Part shown: piece by piece, positions 34,537 through 41,877 of the stretch
How the letters are laid out: every line of letters begins with the position of its first letter
How positions within the stretch are numbered: position 1 is the first letter of the stretch
NCBI RefSeq assembly: GCF_000213055.1
Contig: NZ_CM001165.1
Span: 868,001-932,000, forward strand
Origin: Streptomyces sp. Tu6071
Lineage (GTDB): Bacteria; Actinomycetota; Actinomycetes; Streptomycetales; Streptomycetaceae
Direction: 5' to 3'
Length of the DNA: 64,000 nucleotides
Notes under the pieces: generated by a model
The model's database searches: none
Told to the model about the DNA's origin: nothing
The model's input: the letters and a program-made list of their open reading frames with translations, nothing else
Made by a program: the position numbers and the translations under genes

Positions 34537-34802
34537 ATGATCTCCTGATCCATGTCGAATAGGGCTAGAGGCCTCTGGGGTGGAGCTGTGGTCAGGCGGT
34601 ACTCGTGTCCTGCGCGGCCTCGTACGGTGCGGCGCTCGATAGGCCATCCGTCCGCCCGCAGCTCCCGCATACGTCTGTCCCCGGAACTTCCCCCACACCA
34701 CGGGGTATTGAGGTCTGCTGTGGTAACCCAGCCGCCTCCCTCCAGGAGGGCCAGGACGAGCCCCCGGCGGGTGTGCCACTTGGGCCGAATCGGTTCAGTC
34801 AT
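34533..34802 (-). CDS. Winged-helix-like small protein
   Basis: 89 aa from ATG 34802 behind GGAGTGCAC. WHTRRGLVLALLEGGGWVTTADLN ... GDRRMRELRADGWPIERRTVRGRAGHEYRL reads as a winged helix seen in phage HTH proteins. Probably a DNA-binding accessory or regulator. Its last codons overlap the metallophosphoesterase start. Confidence 0.65.
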   Translation of the reverse strand: MTEPIRPKWHTRRGLVLALLEGGGWVTTADLNTPWCGGSSGDRRMRELRADGWPIERRTVRGRAGHEYRLTTAPPQRPLALFDMDQEII

Positions 34803-34811
34803 GTGCACTCC

Positions 34812-35072
34812 TTAACGGCAGGTGGGGTCCTGCGGAGAGACTGCTACAGAACCGTAGGGGGAGTCGGAGTGGTAGACCACGTAAATACGGTTTCCGTGAT
34901 CGCACTTTGTGCCCGTATTGGAGAACCCGTCCGCCCCGGTAATGATGTCCATGGGGGCATTGTTGCGGTCCCCCTTTGGGGCGTCCTTAAACGGCTCCGT
35001 GAACTTAGAGCACCCGACTGCGCCGATACTGACAACGGTGAGTAGGGCCAGGGTGGCAATAGTCTTCTTCAT
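34812..35072 (-). CDS. Phage lipoprotein
   Basis: 86 aa. Signal peptide MKKTIATLALLTVVSIGAVGC has a lipobox with Cys21 for lipidation. The mature part is polar and includes a second pair of Cys. ATG 35072 overlaps the previous stop (ATGA) and has GGAGAC upstream. A small lipoprotein in an early/prophage-expressed region is typical of superinfection-exclusion proteins of temperate phages, but this is inference. Confidence 0.75.
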   Translation of the reverse strand: MKKTIATLALLTVVSIGAVGCSKFTEPFKDAPKGDRNNAPMDIITGADGFSNTGTKCDHGNRIYVVYHSDSPYGSVAVSPQDPTCR

Positions 35073-35344
35073 TTGTAGTCTCCGAACTTTTTGGAAATGG
35101 CTTTTACGGTTTCCTCGTACTCAAACGTTTCTTGTGCTCGCAGCCAAGCCCTGCTAGCGGCATTGCAGATGCGTTCTTCAACGCTCATATCTGGATTGAC
35201 AAGAGGGTTGTTGATGATTTCGGCGCATGAAACGAGTCCGCTACCAATAAGCCTCTTGCGGCGAATTTCCACCACTGGGGAGAGCCAATACTCTGTGATT
35301 CGGTAGAAGTATCCTTCTGGCAGCTTCGGGAAGTCTTCGCCCAT
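35069..35344 (-). CDS. Hypothetical early protein
   Basis: 91 aa from ATG 35344. Starts with a strand-rich part (GYFYRITEYWLSPVVEIRRKRLIG) followed by two helices. Coupled to the lipoprotein gene by overlap. No domain recognised. Confidence 0.55.
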   Translation of the reverse strand: MGEDFPKLPEGYFYRITEYWLSPVVEIRRKRLIGSGLVSCAEIINNPLVNPDMSVEERICNAASRAWLRAQETFEYEETVKAISKKFGDYK

Positions 35345-35377
35345 TTGCTCTACGTCCTCACTTTAGGGTATGAGAAA

Positions 35378-35406
35378 GGGGCCCGGCAAATAACTTGCCG
35401 GGCCCC
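35378..35406 (-). terminator. Early-operon terminator
   Basis: GGGGCCCGGCAA-ATAAC-TTGCCGGGCCCC, 12-bp stem; leftward RNA continues with TTTC. Confidence 0.8.
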
Positions 35407-35415
35407 ACAAATGCA

Positions 35416-35829
35416 TCAGCCAGCTATGTCTAGGGCGAGTTGTTCGTAGCGGATTGGGAATTCACTGATGCGTACTTCGTTGGCTGTTCGTCGCCGGAAT
35501 ACCGCTTGCCCAAATCCGCCAACTCGCACATCTTCGTCAGGAACCTCATACTCCCGGATGCAAAAACCTAGTTTTTGAAGGATTTGAGTGTATCCGTTAA
35601 ACCACTCATAGAGGCTGTCCCGAGTCGCAAACCCGCAGCTTTCAAAGTGCGCTATGCCCTTTAGAATACGGCACGCTCTAGGCGAGGGGTGTCTATGGTC
35701 CTGATGCTCGTCGTACATGTCGGAAAGGCGTTCGTACGACTCTGCGGGAATCCATTCACTCCCGTACGGGCCGATAGGGAAACCCCCAGAATTTACAATT
35801 TCCCTATGGGATACCCTCCATACTTTCAA
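35416..35829 (-). CDS. Hypothetical early protein
   Basis: 137 aa from TTG 35829, chosen because GGGAGAAGGCG stands directly before it. Contains YERLSDMYDEHQDHRHPSPRAC and a C-terminal strand-rich part. No domain recognised. Confidence 0.55.
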   Translation of the reverse strand: MKVWRVSHREIVNSGGFPIGPYGSEWIPAESYERLSDMYDEHQDHRHPSPRACRILKGIAHFESCGFATRDSLYEWFNGYTQILQKLGFCIREYEVPDEDVRVGGFGQAVFRRRTANEVRISEFPIRYEQLALDIAG

Positions 35830-35839
35830 CGCCTTCTCC

Positions 35840-36250
35840 CTAAGAGTTTACCTTGAGAGCTTCGCGCCGCGCAATTTCAATTTCGATGTACTGGCGGGCC
35901 TTCTTGAGGTCTTCAATCCCTCCATCGCTGTGCTTGAGGTCGCAACGCCACAAATACTTGATCGCAGAGCCAATCGGGAAGTTCATGTGCTTCACGATCT
36001 CGATGCATTCAATACCGCTGGGGTGACTTGTGTAGTGCGATGGCGAATTGGTGGAGTCAGAGTCCGACTCCAGTTCCTCAGCACTGAAACAGAGGCTCCC
36101 GCCGCCCTCGAACTGCACAAGGTACGGAAACGGTGCAGTGTCTTTTGAACCCACGTTGGACACTACCCCTCGCCGCCCACTGATTTTCTTAGAAAATCCA
36201 GTTTCCTCAGATTCGCGCACCTTGACGAAATCCCCTTCTGCAAACGCCAC
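35840..36250 (-). CDS. DUF3310-containing protein with N-terminal SH3-like part
   Basis: 136 aa from GTG 36250 behind GGGAG. Residues 1-60 (AEGDFVKVRES ... GRRGVVSNVG ... YLVQFEGGG) look like an SH3/KOW barrel. Residues 70-135 (HYTSHPSGIECIEIVKHMNFPIGSAIKYLWRC ... DLKKARQYIEIEI) match DUF3310, frequent in phages. The fusion of both parts is notable. Biochemical role is unknown. Confidence 0.8.
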   Translation of the reverse strand: MAFAEGDFVKVRESEETGFSKKISGRRGVVSNVGSKDTAPFPYLVQFEGGGSLCFSAEELESDSDSTNSPSHYTSHPSGIECIEIVKHMNFPIGSAIKYLWRCDLKHSDGGIEDLKKARQYIEIEIARREALKVNS

Positions 36251-36279
36251 GTAGCTCCCTCTCCCCTATACCGACTTAC

Positions 36280-36289
36280 ATATATGTGC
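36280..36289. promoter_or_regulatory. ATATATGTGC motif, candidate phage regulatory site
   Basis: TACATATATGTGC here (from 36277) recurs upstream of the holin (62353-62365), and its reverse half GCACATATAT precedes the first late gene (43236-43245). All copies lie in intergenic spaces just before genes, so a promoter or operator role is possible. Confidence 0.35.
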
Positions 36290-36294
36290 TTGTT

Positions 36295-36993
36295 TCAGTC
36301 AAGGCCCAGAAGCGTCCGGATGGCCCCAGGCCCCTGGCGGAATCTCAGAGAATCAGGGTCCTCGCCCTCTGGCAGTTTCACAGGCACGCCGTTACTCATG
36401 GCCGCAGCCATTTTTTCGGTGAACTGCTCCCCGGCGGCGTCGCCGTCGCCGAGGATGAATACCTTTTCGTAGCCCACGAAGGCGGGCATAAAGAAATCCC
36501 GCCAGGTACTCACTCCTTGCACGGCGACGGCGGGGATTCCGTCTAGCTCAACACCCCAGGCGGAAAACTCCCCCTCTGTGAGTGCTACATATGGGGAGGA
36601 GGAAATTAGGGCTGATGTGTTGTACAGCCTTGATCCGTCACCGGGTTGGGATTTGTACTTACTGTGTCCTCCGTGCTGCTCTTTCTCGCCTAGCTGCGCA
36701 TAATAGGCACCTGTTGCGGGGTCTTTAACGCACTGGTCGGCTATGCAGCGGAATCGGATGGTTGCTACTCCGTAATGCCCACCCGCTGGACGTAGATAAG
36801 GAATGGTCAGGTAGCCTAGGTAATGCTCATGCCCAATCTTGGCCGAACCTACGTAGCCTGGGCGCATCCGTGGAACTGCCTCCGACAATCCCCTCGCGGC
36901 CAAATAGGCTTCCGCTGGACTGCCAGGAAACTGCTGATGATACAGCTTCGCTGCTTCTACTGAACCGGGAACGTGCCCACTCAACAGCTCCAA
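36295..36993 (-). CDS. DNA primase, Toprim subunit
   Basis: 232 aa. Toprim hallmarks: ALTEGEFSAWGV (catalytic Glu) and VFILGDGDAAGEQF (DxD) followed by VPVKLPEGEDPDSLRF. TTG 36993 is preceded by AGGAGGTGA, a near-perfect complement of the 16S rRNA 3' end, six bases upstream, and starts inside the CHC2 gene in another frame. Together with the CHC2 protein it makes a two-part primase, which primes phage DNA synthesis with the helicase and polymerase. No helicase domain is attached. Confidence 0.88.
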   Translation of the reverse strand: MELLSGHVPGSVEAAKLYHQQFPGSPAEAYLAARGLSEAVPRMRPGYVGSAKIGHEHYLGYLTIPYLRPAGGHYGVATIRFRCIADQCVKDPATGAYYAQLGEKEQHGGHSKYKSQPGDGSRLYNTSALISSSPYVALTEGEFSAWGVELDGIPAVAVQGVSTWRDFFMPAFVGYEKVFILGDGDAAGEQFTEKMAAAMSNGVPVKLPEGEDPDSLRFRQGPGAIRTLLGLD

Positions 36994-37213
36994 TATAATT
37001 CACCTCCTCTTCTCTTTGTATTACGTCCCAGGAATCCTCAGATACGGCACAGGCAAAACAAGTCCATCGATTCTTTTCAAGATTGATCGACGCACTTGGG
37101 CGGGATTCCGTATGCAGAGGGCACAGGATCTTGAGCCACCCTGACCGTTCTGGGAAGGATATTTGGGGATAGTAGTGCGCGAAAATCTCAGATATTTGAG
37201 GTTTTTCGTTCAT
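36827..37213 (-). CDS. DNA primase, CHC2 zinc-finger subunit
   Basis: 128 aa. Zinc binding CHC2 core: CPLHTESRPSASI ... RWTCFACAVSEDSWDVI (Cys, His, Cys, Cys) followed by a helix AVEWARSRF. The last 40 residues have low complexity because the DNA there also encodes the Toprim protein (167-base overlap, +1 frame). ATG 37213 overlaps the endonuclease VII stop (ATGA). It recognises template sites for priming. Confidence 0.85.
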   Translation of the reverse strand: MNEKPQISEIFAHYYPQISFPERSGWLKILCPLHTESRPSASINLEKNRWTCFACAVSEDSWDVIQREEEVNYIGAVEWARSRFSRSSEAVSSAVSWQSSGSLFGREGIVGGSSTDAPRLRRFGQDWA

Positions 37214-37641
37214 TGGGTTCCGCGCCCGTCCGTGTATCGGGGCCCCAGTATTTGCCATGCGGGATAGTTTTCTAGGTAGTCGGCAGCTCGCCGCAATACT
37301 TCTGGGCGATCCCTGGCACCTCTCGCCAGCAAATGCCCGTTGCATCGCTGGCACAAGAGGCCCCGGATAGCCTCTGTCTTATGGCAGTGATCCACTGCCA
37401 AATTGGCTTTCCGGGGCTCTCGACAGATGGCACAAACGCCGCCCTGATACTCAAAGAGTCTCTTATAGTCCTCCGCGCTGAGCCCATAGGTGGCTTGGAG
37501 TCGCGATGCCCGAGAGGCGGTGCGACGAGCCTGTTTACGGCAGCTTGCACAGGTCTTTCCGCGCGGTCCGGTGAAGAACCTGTCAGCTCGGTTCCTATCG
37601 CACTTCTTGCATTGGCGGAATCCTCTCCGGGGCTCAGCCAT
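37210..37641 (-). CDS. Recombination endonuclease VII-like protein
   Basis: 143 aa. T4 endo VII pattern: YGLSAEDYKRLFEYQGGVCAICREP ... LAVDHCHKTEAIRGLLCQRCNGHLL, with zinc-ligand Cys pairs and the DHCH catalytic centre (His-Me finger). An extra N-terminal zinc knuckle (QCKKCDRN, TCASCRKQ) precedes it. It resolves branched DNA before packaging. ATG 37641 has GGGAGA upstream. Confidence 0.88.
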   Translation of the reverse strand: MAEPRRGFRQCKKCDRNRADRFFTGPRGKTCASCRKQARRTASRASRLQATYGLSAEDYKRLFEYQGGVCAICREPRKANLAVDHCHKTEAIRGLLCQRCNGHLLARGARDRPEVLRRAADYLENYPAWQILGPRYTDGRGTQ

Positions 37642-38002
37642 TCTCCCGCTTTCGCTCTAGGGCTCGTTCCAGGATTTCCGTGGACAGGTCGGACAAGTTC
37701 TCAGCGAGCATCCACAGAGGCATGAGCGAGAACGTCACCGCGCTGGATGTCCCGAATCCGACGGCGCCCACCAGTGCGCTGCTGTAACCCCCCTGAGCGG
37801 CTTTCAGAAGGTCTGCTGCAAACCTGGCCATGTCTATACGCTGGGGGTTCGTGATGTAGACGAGGAGTACGGCCTTCTCCCCCTCTGCGGCTTCCCCAAG
37901 GTCAAGCTTCGGGAATCGCTCTGCGAGGTTCCAGGAGAACTCACGCTCCAGGCGGTAGCCCTTGCTGCGAAACGACTTCTTCGGGGCCTCAACGCTAATC
38001 AT
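37634..38002 (-). CDS. Hypothetical early protein with hydrophobic segment
   Basis: 122 aa from ATG 38002 (GAGG about ten bases upstream; an in-frame GTG at 38008 is an alternative). SSALVGAVGFGTSSAVTFSLMPLWML is hydrophobic enough to be a membrane segment or a buried helix. No domain recognised. It is preceded by a 22-base leader motif shared with the helicase gene. Confidence 0.55.
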   Translation of the reverse strand: MISVEAPKKSFRSKGYRLEREFSWNLAERFPKLDLGEAAEGEKAVLLVYITNPQRIDMARFAADLLKAAQGGYSSALVGAVGFGTSSAVTFSLMPLWMLAENLSDLSTEILERALERKRENG

Positions 38003-38013
38003 TTTCACAACCT

Positions 38014-38053
38014 CTCTATCCCCCTGGTGCAACCAGGGGAGAAAAAAATAGGA
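38014..38053 (-). repeat. Leader motif copy 1 (GTTGCA...AGGGGGATAGAG)
   Basis: The spacer between the helicase stop and the 38002 gene. On the leftward RNA it reads CTATTTTTTT, then a perfect hairpin CCCCTGGT-GCA-ACCAGGGG (38021-38039), then GGGGGATAGAGAGG. Copies share the T run, GTTGCA and AGGGGGAT with 38874-38913 and, in part, 40949-40966. Confidence 0.6.
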
Positions 38054-38872
38054 CTAGAACTCTGCCAAAAGATCCGTAAGGCGCATATTGCTCTTATTGA
38101 ACTCGAATGACGCGAAGGTCTCTCCGCTGGAATCCTCGAATCCTTCTCGGTTCTTCACGGGGCTTGCATGGATTATTCGGCCATCCATGCCGTCAATTTC
38201 TTTGTGGAGAGTTACAACTAGGCTGGGAACGCGACTGATCTTCCCCTTTACGCCCGAAAGGGGAATTGGCTTGAGTCCGTCAGAATATTCCCCCGTTACG
38301 TGATGGAGCGACAACACATGAGCCTGGGTTGCCCGCGCCATCGTGTCAAGGTATCCGCAGAGCCCTTCAAGGCTCTGAGAATAAGCGGACATGTCTGCTG
38401 CTGCGGGCCCGGCATCAACATTCGTAATGTTGTCTACCACAATGAGATGAGGGAAACACCCGAAAACTTCCTTGTACGAACGGATGTCGAGTTCCAGGCT
38501 CGTCAGGGTGGGCTGGCTTTCGTAATTCAACCGAAGCCACCATCGCTCTGCTAGCTGTCTTTCGTACTCATTGAAGGTCCCTTCAAGAAGCTTTTTCTTG
38601 ATGACCCTCACATTGTCCCCGGTAATCATGGCCGTTGCACGGGATAGCTGTGTTGCCGCATTGGAGTCTGCGGAAAAGTACAAGCATGGCAGGTTTCCAT
38701 GCATGGCCAGGTTTGCAGCAAACAGGCTTTTACCGGTTCCGGGGCCTGCTGCTATGAGAGAGAACTCTCCTCGCCGGAACTCGACTTCCAGTTTGGATAG
38801 CCCTTTGAATGGGCTAGGGAGGGGTGCCCCTGCTGCTCCTCGCTCGCGGGCACTCTGCACTAGTGAATACAT
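38054..38872 (-). CDS. RecA-fold replicative helicase/ATPase (DnaB-core-like)
   Basis: 272 aa. Walker A AAGPGTGKSLFAANLA, CLYFSADSNAATQLSRA, Walker B HLIVVDNITN, and the sensor strand VLSLHHVTGE with Gly-rich VKGKISRVPSLVVTLH: the C-terminal motor of DnaB/gp4-like helicases without an N-terminal domain. Together with primase and polymerase it forms the phage replisome. ATG 38872 follows GGGGGATAGAGA directly, from leader motif copy 2. Confidence 0.85.
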   Translation of the reverse strand: MYSLVQSARERGAAGAPLPSPFKGLSKLEVEFRRGEFSLIAAGPGTGKSLFAANLAMHGNLPCLYFSADSNAATQLSRATAMITGDNVRVIKKKLLEGTFNEYERQLAERWWLRLNYESQPTLTSLELDIRSYKEVFGCFPHLIVVDNITNVDAGPAAADMSAYSQSLEGLCGYLDTMARATQAHVLSLHHVTGEYSDGLKPIPLSGVKGKISRVPSLVVTLHKEIDGMDGRIIHASPVKNREGFEDSSGETFASFEFNKSNMRLTDLLAEF

Positions 38873-38873
38873 T

Positions 38874-38913
38874 CTCTATCCCCCTCCTGCAACTAGTAGA
38901 TAAAAAAATAGGA
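38874..38913 (-). repeat. Leader motif copy 2
   Basis: Leftward RNA: CTATTTTTTTATC, then GTTGCAGGAGGGGGATAGAGAATG. Shares 18 bases with copy 3 and the T run plus GATAGAG with copy 1. The AGGAGG is the helicase ribosome binding site, so the element could control translation. Confidence 0.6.
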
Positions 38914-38919
38914 GCCGTG

Positions 38920-39729
38920 TCAACGCTTTATTTGCGCAACACTACAGGCGTGACTTACGTCACAAAAATTGCAGTCGTATCCCGGGTTGGCAGGGAAATC
39001 CCCTCGCTTGACCCCCGCATCCATATTGGCGAATCGCTGCCCTACTTCGTACTCGGATACCTGATCAAGCGCAAGCGGGCGGGAGAGTCCTCCAGTCTTT
39101 CCGAAATACCAATCCCCCCGCTGCACAGGCACATTATAGATCTTTTCGATGGCTGTTTTGTAGGTTTCGAGCTGGAACTTACTCTTCGTGGTGCCGGTCT
39201 TCAAGTCCCTTACTCGGGCGTTATCGTCCGCGTCAAGGGTAATAAGGTCTATGTACCCACGAACTTTTACACCCCCTAGCTCAGTAATGAAGTACAGCTC
39301 AATTGCTAGATCCCCGCTGGGAGTCATCCAAATTTCGGGCTTGTTCTCGTTCCACCATTCCACATAGCGGGCAGTCTGCTCCTGTCCCAGAATGTAGCGA
39401 CGCTCGATGTCCTCCCCACCACTGTAGGGGCCCGCAGACATCCATAGATCCGTATTAGCCTCTTTGGCAAGCCCCTTGTTTATCAAAGCGCTGTACTGGT
39501 CTGAGAACGCCTGCACGGCCTCCTCTAGGGTCATGCTGCCCCCGGACCGCTCTAGGGCCTCTGCGGCACTGTGAAAGGCCGTGCCATGGGCACTCCACGC
39601 CGCAGGCCGAGGCACCACGCGCTCTACCCTCTGAAGGTAGAACTGCCAGGCACACTTTTCATACTGTTCAGTCTGGCTCACCGATCGGGGCATCGTTTCA
39701 ACGCGCCCCCGGTAATCTGCATCAGTCAT
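38920..39729 (-). CDS. Cas4/RecB-like PD-(D/E)XK nuclease with Fe-S cluster
   Basis: 269 aa. Nuclease motifs: GTAFHSAAE (His), VRGYIDLI (Asp), VRDLKTG (Asp-x-Lys) and QLETYKTAI (Gln-Tyr). One Cys near the start (EKCAWQF) and three near the end (YDCNFCDVSHAC) would hold a 4Fe-4S cluster as in AddB/Cas4. Probably processes DNA ends in phage recombination. ATG 39729 overlaps the preceding stop by eight bases. No CRISPR array is present here. Confidence 0.87.
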   Translation of the reverse strand: MTDADYRGRVETMPRSVSQTEQYEKCAWQFYLQRVERVVPRPAAWSAHGTAFHSAAEALERSGGSMTLEEAVQAFSDQYSALINKGLAKEANTDLWMSAGPYSGGEDIERRYILGQEQTARYVEWWNENKPEIWMTPSGDLAIELYFITELGGVKVRGYIDLITLDADDNARVRDLKTGTTKSKFQLETYKTAIEKIYNVPVQRGDWYFGKTGGLSRPLALDQVSEYEVGQRFANMDAGVKRGDFPANPGYDCNFCDVSHACSVAQIKR

Positions 39730-40093
39730 TGAATACAGCTCGTTTCGAGTAGTAGGAGATGGTGTAAGACTTGCTCCCCGGAAAACTACGGTGGGGGCGG
39801 TCGATGACCTCTGACATTACTTCGCAGAGCGCGAGGGGGTAACTCATTTCGAGGGCCAAAGCGTAGACAGCGTCCCGCCCGTCCTCGTCGAGCAGTCCTG
39901 TGGCCTGAGTGATGCTGACAACCGGGCCACACAGGGAGGTCTCAAGCCACTCGATCAGTACCGTGTCGCTGGCGAACGGCGCTCGCGCGCGGCGCATCCG
40001 GCAGTCGGGGTCGCGCAGGCCCGCAGCCAGCGTCCCCCTACGCGTGTACGCCCCTGCCCCCATGGCCTGAACTAGCTGTGCTGCTACCGACAT
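39722..40093 (-). CDS. Hypothetical early protein
   Basis: 123 aa from ATG 40093 behind a G-rich stretch; GTG 40141 is a longer alternative. Mostly helical (MSVAAQLVQAMGAGAYTRRGTLAAGLRD). Coupled to the Cas4/RecB gene. Function unknown. Confidence 0.5.
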   Translation of the reverse strand: MSVAAQLVQAMGAGAYTRRGTLAAGLRDPDCRMRRARAPFASDTVLIEWLETSLCGPVVSITQATGLLDEDGRDAVYALALEMSYPLALCEVMSEVIDRPHRSFPGSKSYTISYYSKRAVFND

Positions 40094-40272
40094 ACCCGCC
40101 CCCCGTGGCTCGTTGTGGCTCTCTTGTGCCGACCTCTTCACGCACCGTACACCTAGCCTCCGACACTCGCCCTTGGCATATTTGTGTGGCCTGGATCACA
40201 CCAGCTCTACCGCAACCCTCACGCTGCGTCGCTGGTCAGCACTAGATGTGCGAACGTCCGACGCACACCAAA

Positions 40273-40303
40273 ACAGCCCCCGTCGAACCTCAACGGGGGC
40301 TGT
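40273..40303 (-). terminator. Terminator downstream of the repressor-like gene
   Basis: ACAGCCCCCGT pairs with ACGGGGGCTGT around a nine-base loop; leftward RNA ends in TTTTGG. It separates the HTH gene transcript from the early operon, consistent with separate control. Confidence 0.85.
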
Positions 40304-40361
40304 CAGCAAGCGAGTTGGAACCGTGGATTCCGGATAGATGCAACCCTGTGTAACCTACCTC

Positions 40362-40943
40362 TCACTTCTGATGAGACCTCATTTCAGCCGCCCTGTCCTC
40401 ATCCCACGCCCTGTCCTCCTCAGGGGTGGGCAGCGTCAGCGCCCGCAGGGCTCGCCCTTCGGGCTGCTGAAACGCTGGTGGCAGCTCCACAACCAACAAA
40501 CCGTGCCGGGGCTCTCTGATTGCGTACCTCCAGGGCCTAACATCTTTTGGGGTATATCGCAAAATAACGCCTTGATTTTGCAAACGACACTTCCAAAGCC
40601 AGGCTGAATGCGCCTGCCTTTCTGACAAAGTATCTCCTAGGCGGCTGCGCATATACAATCGCAAGTTTTTTACAGCTTGAAGCCCAGCGTGCTCATTTTC
40701 AATTACCAGGAATCTGTGCAACAAATCATTGACTTCATTAGCGATAGGATATCGCTCAACGTTCATATCCCTAAGACGTTTTGACACGGCCTGGTGACTT
40801 ACACCGTACATTCGAGCAATCTCGGTATTGGTGAACTCATGGTGCAGCTCCAAAAGCGTGCGATCTGAGGGCAGCCCCACAGTGTCACCTTGTCCCGTTT
40901 TATGCTCGTTGGTTGACCATCCTGGCAGTTCAGGAGGGTACAC
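40362..40943 (-). CDS. HTH DNA-binding protein, candidate immunity repressor
   Basis: 193 aa from GTG 40943, the most plausible start because GGAGGGGG of leader motif copy 3 lies about 9 bases before it. HTH: TLLELHHEFTNTEIARMYGVSHQAVSKRLRDM. The C-terminal 120 residues have no known domain. It has its own terminator and faces the divergent switch region, as expected for a repressor. Alternatively it could be an activator. A six-codon frame (ATG CCC ... TGA) overlaps its leader. Confidence 0.65.
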   Translation of the reverse strand: MYPPELPGWSTNEHKTGQGDTVGLPSDRTLLELHHEFTNTEIARMYGVSHQAVSKRLRDMNVERYPIANEVNDLLHRFLVIENEHAGLQAVKNLRLYMRSRLGDTLSERQAHSAWLWKCRLQNQGVILRYTPKDVRPWRYAIREPRHGLLVVELPPAFQQPEGRALRALTLPTPEEDRAWDEDRAAEMRSHQK

Positions 40944-40948
40944 AGGGC

Positions 40949-40966
40949 ATCCCCCTCCTGCAACTA
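40949..40966 (-). repeat. Leader motif copy 3
   Basis: TAGTTGCAGGAGGGGGAT on the leftward strand is identical over 18 bases to copy 2, but without the T run. It provides the ribosome binding site of the HTH gene. Confidence 0.6.
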
Positions 40967-41070
40967 CTCTCACCCCCCCGTGTGACGTGGATCTCATCTG
41001 CCCCTGGGGGTGTGCCTAGGTTGCTCAGTCTCACCTACGTATCTAGTGAAGAACAAAAAAGAACTTATTA

Positions 41071-41113
41071 CTGACAGACTCTTAGAGTCTGTCAGTTAAT
41101 TATCTAGACTAGA
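41071..41113. promoter_or_regulatory. Prophage switch region dyads
   Basis: Two inverted repeats lie in the 330-base gene-free region 40944-41273 between the leftward HTH gene and the rightward late genes. CTGACAGACTC-TTA-GAGTCTGTCAG (41071-41095) is a perfect 11-bp dyad. TCTAG-A-CTAGA (41103-41113) is adjacent, with a related TATCTAG at 41039-41045. They are good operator candidates for the HTH protein; the first could also be a hairpin in RNA. Confidence 0.55.
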
Positions 41114-41122
41114 AATACATAG

Positions 41123-41146
41123 ACAGGGCCCCATGAGGGGCCCTGT
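41123..41146 (+). terminator. Rightward terminator before HNH gene
   Basis: ACAGGGCCCC-ATGA-GGGGCCCTGT followed by TTTGTTT. Any transcript starting in the switch region would end here after a few dozen bases unless antitermination occurs. Confidence 0.8.
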
Positions 41147-41273
41147 TTTGTTTCCTGATTCTTCGGGTGCTCCTGGTTGAGGCTGCTCCCAGTCGAGCAA
41201 CGGCCCAGAATCAGGACGGCCCCGGGCGCCAGACTAGAAACCTCCCGGGGCCCCAAGCTAATAGGGGGTGGAC

Positions 41274-41609
41274 ATGCCTAGAGCGGCTTCAATCTGCTTG
41301 AACCGAGGTTGTGTGTCTAAAACCACCAAAGACGGCAGGTGCTCACAGCATCAAATCCGAAGAAGCTGGAACAGGGCTTCTTCTAGGAATTCAAGCCGCC
41401 CCGGTGATTGGAACAGCAGGAGGGCCCGGGTTCTGGCACGGGATCATTTCCGCTGCCAGAAGTGCAATGCGCTAAAAGACCTGGAAGTTGACCACATCGT
41501 ACCCGTTTCGCGTGGCGGAACGTGGGAGTTGGATAATCTCTGGGTTCTCTGCAAGCCCTGCCACCGTAACAAAACCTATTACCTGGACCGCGCAAGCGGT
41601 CTAAAGTGA
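41274..41609 (+). CDS. HNH endonuclease
   Basis: 111 aa from ATG 41274, with AGGGGGTGG upstream. A zinc-like CxxxxC start is followed by the HNH core: CQKCNALKDLEVDHIVPVSRGGTWELDNLWVLCKPCHRNK with two CxxC and the DHI...N...H residues. In tailed phages such HNH proteins near the terminase assist packaging; they can also be homing nucleases. It precedes the tRNA cluster. Confidence 0.88.
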   Translation: MPRAASICLNRGCVSKTTKDGRCSQHQIRRSWNRASSRNSSRPGDWNSRRARVLARDHFRCQKCNALKDLEVDHIVPVSRGGTWELDNLWVLCKPCHRNKTYYLDRASGLK

Positions 41610-41636
41610 GAACACGCCGCCGCCAAGGTGGCTTAA

Positions 41637-41709
41637 TGGTATGTAGCTCAATCGGTAGAGCACTGGACTGTTAATCCGGGGGGTACTGGTTCGAATCCAG
41701 TCATATCAG
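41637..41709 (+). tRNA. tRNA-Asn(GTT)
   Basis: Acceptor TGGTATG/CATATCA, anticodon stem CTGGA/TCCGG around CTGTTAA, T arm CTGGTTCGAATCCAG. No CCA encoded. First of the phage tRNA cluster. Confidence 0.9.
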
Positions 41710-41773
41710 CGAGGTACCCATGCCGAGTATCATGGGATTCCAGTTTTCGGGACCTGGGGAGCAAAACCGAATT

Positions 41774-41846
41774 GAATCCGTAGCTCAGTTGGTAGAGCAG
41801 GGGACTTTTAATCCTCGGAGCGTCAGTTCGAGTCTGACCGGATTCA
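41774..41846 (+). tRNA. tRNA-Lys(TTT)
   Basis: Acceptor GAATCCG/CGGATTC; anticodon loop CTTTTAA; T arm with GTTCGAGTC. Reads AAA/AAG. Confidence 0.92.
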
Positions 41847-41877
41847 CGAGGCCCGAAAGGGCCGGACTCCATACGGG

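Noticed and set aside
38920..39729. Cas4-like nuclease as sign of a CRISPR system
   Set aside because: No repeat-spacer array and no other cas genes in the window; phage RecB/Cas4-like exonucleases are common in replication modules.
40929..40949. Six-codon frame ATG CCC ... TGA in the repressor leader as a regulatory peptide
   Set aside because: It coincides with the ribosome spacer of the gene; possible but with no supporting evidence beyond an ATG.
5527..41095. Similarity of CTGACA...TGTCAG at 5527 and CTGACAGACTC...GAGTCTGTCAG at 41071 as a shared operator
   Set aside because: One is chromosomal and one phage, with different spacing; the shared hexamer is likely chance.
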